Shown: positions 61,421 to 64,000 of the stretch, one piece after another
How the letters are laid out: each line of letters begins with the position of its first letter
How positions within the stretch are numbered: the stretch's first letter is position 1
DNA from: Alphaproteobacteria bacterium
GTDB lineage: Bacteria; Myxococcota_A; UBA796; CAJQPC01
Length of the DNA: 64,000 nt
Assembly: GCA_020632795.1 (NCBI GenBank)
Contig: JACKEV010000006.1
Location: 1,546,501-1,610,500 of the forward strand
Direction of reading: 5' to 3'
Made by a program: the position numbers and the translations under genes
The notes under the pieces: model-generated
What the model saw: only the letters and a program-made list of their open reading frames with translations
Databases searched by the model: none
Told to the model about the DNA's origin: nothing

Positions 61421-64000
61421 ATGGCCCCTCCGATGGGGACTCAAGCCCTCACCCGCGTCGCGGTCGCTCAGCTCGCCTTCCACCCGGCCGCTCGGGTGGA
61501 CGGGCGCTCGCCCCTGGAGGATCCGCTGTTCGCGCTGGGGCAACGGGACAGCCTGCGCCCGTCCAGTGGGCTGCCCCCTGAGGCCCTCAGCGAACAGGAC
61601 AAGGCCCTGCACCGGCGCGTGCGGACGGCCTACCTTCGAAACCACGGCCTCAAGCTCAGCGGGATCATCGAGGCCTGCCTGGGCTGGGGGGTCCGCGTCC
61701 TGGTGCTGCCCGAGTACAGCGTGCCCTGGGAGCTGCTGCCCGCGCTCGCGGCGCAGGCTGGCGACATGGTGGTCATCGCGGGCACCCACACCGTCGAGCG
61801 CGCGGCTCGCCGGGGCCGGGACGGCGAGCCCGGGGTCTACCGCAGCCTGGGCTGGGACCCGCTCCCCCGCAGCGGCGAGGCGGTCTGCCCGGTCCTCCAC
61901 GGCGGTCGTCTGGTCGCCCTCCAGCCCAAGCTCAACGCGGCGGTGCCAGAGAAGGACCTTCGCCGAGGGAAGAGCTGGGCGACCGTCCAGGTCCCGGGCG
62001 TCCCTGGACCCCTGGGCGTGCTCATCTGCCTGGACTTCCTGTTTCGGGAGAGCCCGGCCCACCAGCAGACGGTCACCCCCCAGCTCGACCTCTGCCGCTA
62101 CCTGGCGGTCCCCGCCCTCACGCCGGGCTGGACGCGCGGCGAGTTCGGCGCCAAGGGCTGGGAGGACGCGCGCCGCTACGGTCGCCCCGTCCTGCTGGCC
62201 AACGGCGCGGAGGGCGGCGGCAGCACCGTGTTCGTCGACGAAGGGCGCCCCGAAGACCTGCGCGCCTTCCCCAGCGCCGTCGGCTGGTTCGAGCCCGGCG
62301 ACGAGGGGGTGCTGGTCGCCGACGTCGACCTGGGCTTCACCCGCGCCGGTCGGTCCACACGCTACGGCCACCATCGGCACGTGGTGCCGGTGGCCCTGGC
62401 CGGGCTGGGCTACCGAGCGCGCCCCGCGCAGGCCCGCTGGTTGAGCTGGCTGGACGAGCACGCCGAGCTGCTCGCCCGCGACGACGACGACGCCCTCGAC
62501 GCGCTGATCGACGCTTTGGAGCACGCTGAGAGCACCGCCAAGGACGCCGCCGCCCTGATGGGCCGGGCCCACGAGCGCCGCATGCGACGCCTCTTCCAGG
62601 ATCTGGAGGGGGTCACCCGCATGGAGGAGCTGCGGCGCTTCACCCGAGAGGTGCCGCTGCCTGAAGCCGCTCTGCCTCTACCGGCGCTGCGCGCAGCGCT
62701 CGCGCGTGGCGCTGGAGAGACCGTCTGGGGCTGGATGGCCGAGGTGCGCGGGGAGGGCCTGGACGCTGTGGAGGCCCGCCTCCGGGACGGCGCCGCGCTC
62801 GTCCGAAAGGCCGATGCGGTCGAGTGGACGGACGGCGCGATCGCGGAGATGGCCGATCTGGCGGGCCTCGTGGAGGGGGGGTCTCCTGAAGTGGCGGACA
62901 GCCCGGCCCAGCAGCAGCTCCCCCCGCCGTTGCGAGACGTCCCTTTGCGTGCGTTGAGGCGATGGGAGGAGGGCGGCTTTGCGTTCGAGATCCTCGAAGA
63001 CGTCGGCGATGTTGCGCGGCGAGCCCACGATCGGGCGCTGAAGGACACCCGCGACCAGACCGAAGCGCCCCCGCTCAAGGTTGTCCGCTGGAAGACGCTC
63101 CAAGAGCATGTGCTCCTTGAGCGCGCCAAAGGGTCTGAGGCGTGCCTGTTGTTCATTCAGGATGCCCAGCAGGAAGGGGGACTCGTCCCGTGCCTGGTGC
63201 GTGAGGATGGGCGGCGTCGCCTCCTGATCGATGTGCCTGAGGCGGAGACGACGGACCGGTTCCGGGAGGCCCTGCAGGTGCTCAGGCTCAGCGCCTTCCC
63301 GGACCTCCGGGTGGAGACGCTGCCGCTTGACCAGCTCCGGGACGCCGCGCTCAACCAGATTGGCCGCTTTGAGGGGGCCCATCGCCGAATCACAGAATTT
63401 CGGAAGCTGAGGCTCCAGCAGGTCGGCGGCCAGTTCGTTGATCCGACGGTCCAGCCAACGGCCCAGAAAGAACAGCTTCCAGGGACAGCCTGTCTCGACG
63501 CCTGGACGCGGGCGGCGTCCGGGCAGAGCGCGCTCCTCTTGCTGGGCGAGTTCGGCGCTGGCAAGTCCACGCTTCTTGCCGAGTGGTGCCACCGACAATG
63601 GCAGGCCGAGGGGCAACGAAAGCCCATCCTGGTCAACCTCGCAGAGCACCCTGCGAGCGCCGACCCCTGGGAGATGTTGCTCTCCGCGTCGGGTGCCGAG
63701 AACACAACGGCCAACCGCGCCGCGCTGAAGCTGCTGATCCTGCTTGACCTGCTGCTCCCCGTCTTCGACGGCTTCGACGAGATGGCGACCCGGGTCCGCA
63801 GCTCCGAGGTCACCGCTCGCCTGTCCGAGCTGCTGTCCGTCGCGGCGGATGGCGGAAAGGTCATCCTGTCCTCCCGCGACCACTACTTCTCCAGCGACAC
63901 CGACCTCGGGCGCACCCTGGAGGCGGCGGTGCGCAGCAGCGCCGTCCGGGTCACCCAGGTGCGGGTGCTGCTCTTCGACGACGACCAGGTCCGCGAGCTG
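61421..64000 (+). CDS. Nitrilase-domain / NACHT-like STAND NTPase fusion (3' end beyond window)
   Basis: The frame is open from ATG 61421 (or ATG 61433) to the right edge, 860 residues so far. Residues about 10-330 are a carbon-nitrogen hydrolase (nitrilase) domain with the full triad: Glu98 (VLVLPEYSVPW), Lys170 (ALQPKLNAAVPE) and Cys203 (GVLICLDFLFRE). A helical linker of about 300 residues follows. The NTPase has Walker A LLLGEFGAGKSTLLAEW (709-717 core), Walker B LPVFDGFDEM (Asp783, Asp786, Glu787) and sensor VILSSRDHYF, the NACHT-type arrangement. The C-terminal sensor repeats lie outside the window. STAND proteins with an N-terminal enzyme act as phage or stress sensors; the effector chemistry (amide or nucleotide-related hydrolysis) is unknown. 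Confidence 0.85.
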   Translation, partial: MAPPMGTQALTRVAVAQLAFHPAARVDGRSPLEDPLFALGQRDSLRPSSGLPPEALSEQDKALHRRVRTAYLRNHGLKLSGIIEACLGWGVRVLVLPEYSVPWELLPALAAQAGDMVVIAGTHTVERAARRGRDGEPGVYRSLGWDPLPRSGEAVCPVLHGGRLVALQPKLNAAVPEKDLRRGKSWATVQVPGVPGPLGVLICLDFLFRESPAHQQTVTPQLDLCRYLAVPALTPGWTRGEFGAKGWEDARRYGRPVLLANGAEGGGSTVFVDEGRPEDLRAFPSAVGWFEPGDEGVLVADVDLGFTRAGRSTRYGHHRHVVPVALAGLGYRARPAQARWLSWLDEHAELLARDDDDALDALIDALEHAESTAKDAAALMGRAHERRMRRLFQDLEGVTRMEELRRFTREVPLPEAALPLPALRAALARGAGETVWGWMAEVRGEGLDAVEARLRDGAALVRKADAVEWTDGAIAEMADLAGLVEGGSPEVADSPAQQQLPPPLRDVPLRALRRWEEGGFAFEILEDVGDVARRAHDRALKDTRDQTEAPPLKVVRWKTLQEHVLLERAKGSEACLLFIQDAQQEGGLVPCLVREDGRRRLLIDVPEAETTDRFREALQVLRLSAFPDLRVETLPLDQLRDAALNQIGRFEGAHRRITEFRKLRLQQVGGQFVDPTVQPTAQKEQLPGTACLDAWTRAASGQSALLLLGEFGAGKSTLLAEWCHRQWQAEGQRKPILVNLAEHPASADPWEMLLSASGAENTTANRAALKLLILLDLLLPVFDGFDEMATRVRSSEVTARLSELLSVAADGGKVILSSRDHYFSSDTDLGRTLEAAVRSSAVRVTQVRVLLFDDDQVREL

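Noticed and set aside
61403..61426. TTGACG at 61403 as the -35 box of the nitrilase-NACHT gene
   Set aside because: No -10-like sequence lies at a suitable distance before the ATG at 61421; the start codon is too close.
61184..63883. Two long reverse-strand open frames opposite the nitrilase-NACHT gene
   Set aside because: They are rich in Ala/Arg/Gly/Gln without domain patterns and are antisense shadows of a GC-rich gene; the forward frame has complete catalytic motifs for two domains.

Overview
The window is 64 kb of GC-rich DNA from a bacterium that most resembles the Myxococcota or a related deltaproteobacterial lineage. That placement is inferred from the base composition, the secreted Cys-containing lipoproteins with Asp-Thr linkers, a DUF1844 gene, J-domain/HTH and YfhO/sulfatase genes, and the transposon families. 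No rRNA, tRNA or CRISPR array was found.

Positions 1-20.6 kb look like stable chromosome: the end of a DUF1844 gene, three tandem paralogous lipoproteins with a bacterial Ig-like domain, a reverse-strand operon (selA, a J-domain/HTH fusion, an RluA-family pseudouridine synthase), a membrane histidine kinase, xseA with a YdcF-like gene, a second pair of paralogous lipoproteins, a YfhO membrane protein coupled to a membrane sulfatase, a LysR head-only regulator, methionine aminopeptidase, an unusual lipoprotein made of RND-pump porter domains without membrane helices, and a double-HTH TetR regulator.

Positions 20.6-24.6 kb hold a compact three-gene cluster. A 694-residue protein ends in a tail of 28 cysteines spaced almost always 5 or 10 residues apart. 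It is followed at once by a radical SAM/SPASM enzyme and a small S24/S26 peptidase-like protein. The layout is that of a RiPP-like (radical-SAM-modified) system, but with a very large beta-rich leader and a pentapeptide-period core. I do not recognise it as a described class.

Positions 24.6-55.6 kb are a defence and transposon island. Its ends carry 515-bp direct repeats of a zinc-ribbon gene, one copy truncated and the other frameshifted. Inside, one reverse-strand gene train of about 19 kb runs: a cytosine methyltransferase, two genes of unknown fold and a DUF1998 helicase (the druM-F-G-E order of type II Druantia), a PD-(D/E)XK nuclease with Fe-S-type cysteines, a dead vsr gene, and the three-gene pPIWI-RE module (REase, DinG-like helicase, pPIWI-RE). 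A broken CARF-domain gene comes last. Many junctions are 4-bp ATGA overlaps, which suggests translational coupling. An IS21-type element with extra zinc-finger and ParB-like genes sits 50 bp upstream of druM. At the other end an ISL3-like transposase cut the CARF gene and was itself split by an IS1634-type element, whose 6-bp target duplication can be read. Remnants of IS66- and IS4-type elements lie downstream.

Positions 55.6-61 kb contain small unrecognised genes with operator-like palindromes and two decayed tyrosine-recombinase modules, one with phased direct repeats upstream of a small DNA-binding gene. From 61.4 kb to the right edge runs a large protein joining a nitrilase-type hydrolase domain with an intact Glu-Lys-Cys triad to a NACHT-like STAND NTPase. 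It is a plausible additional defence gene and is cut by the window end.
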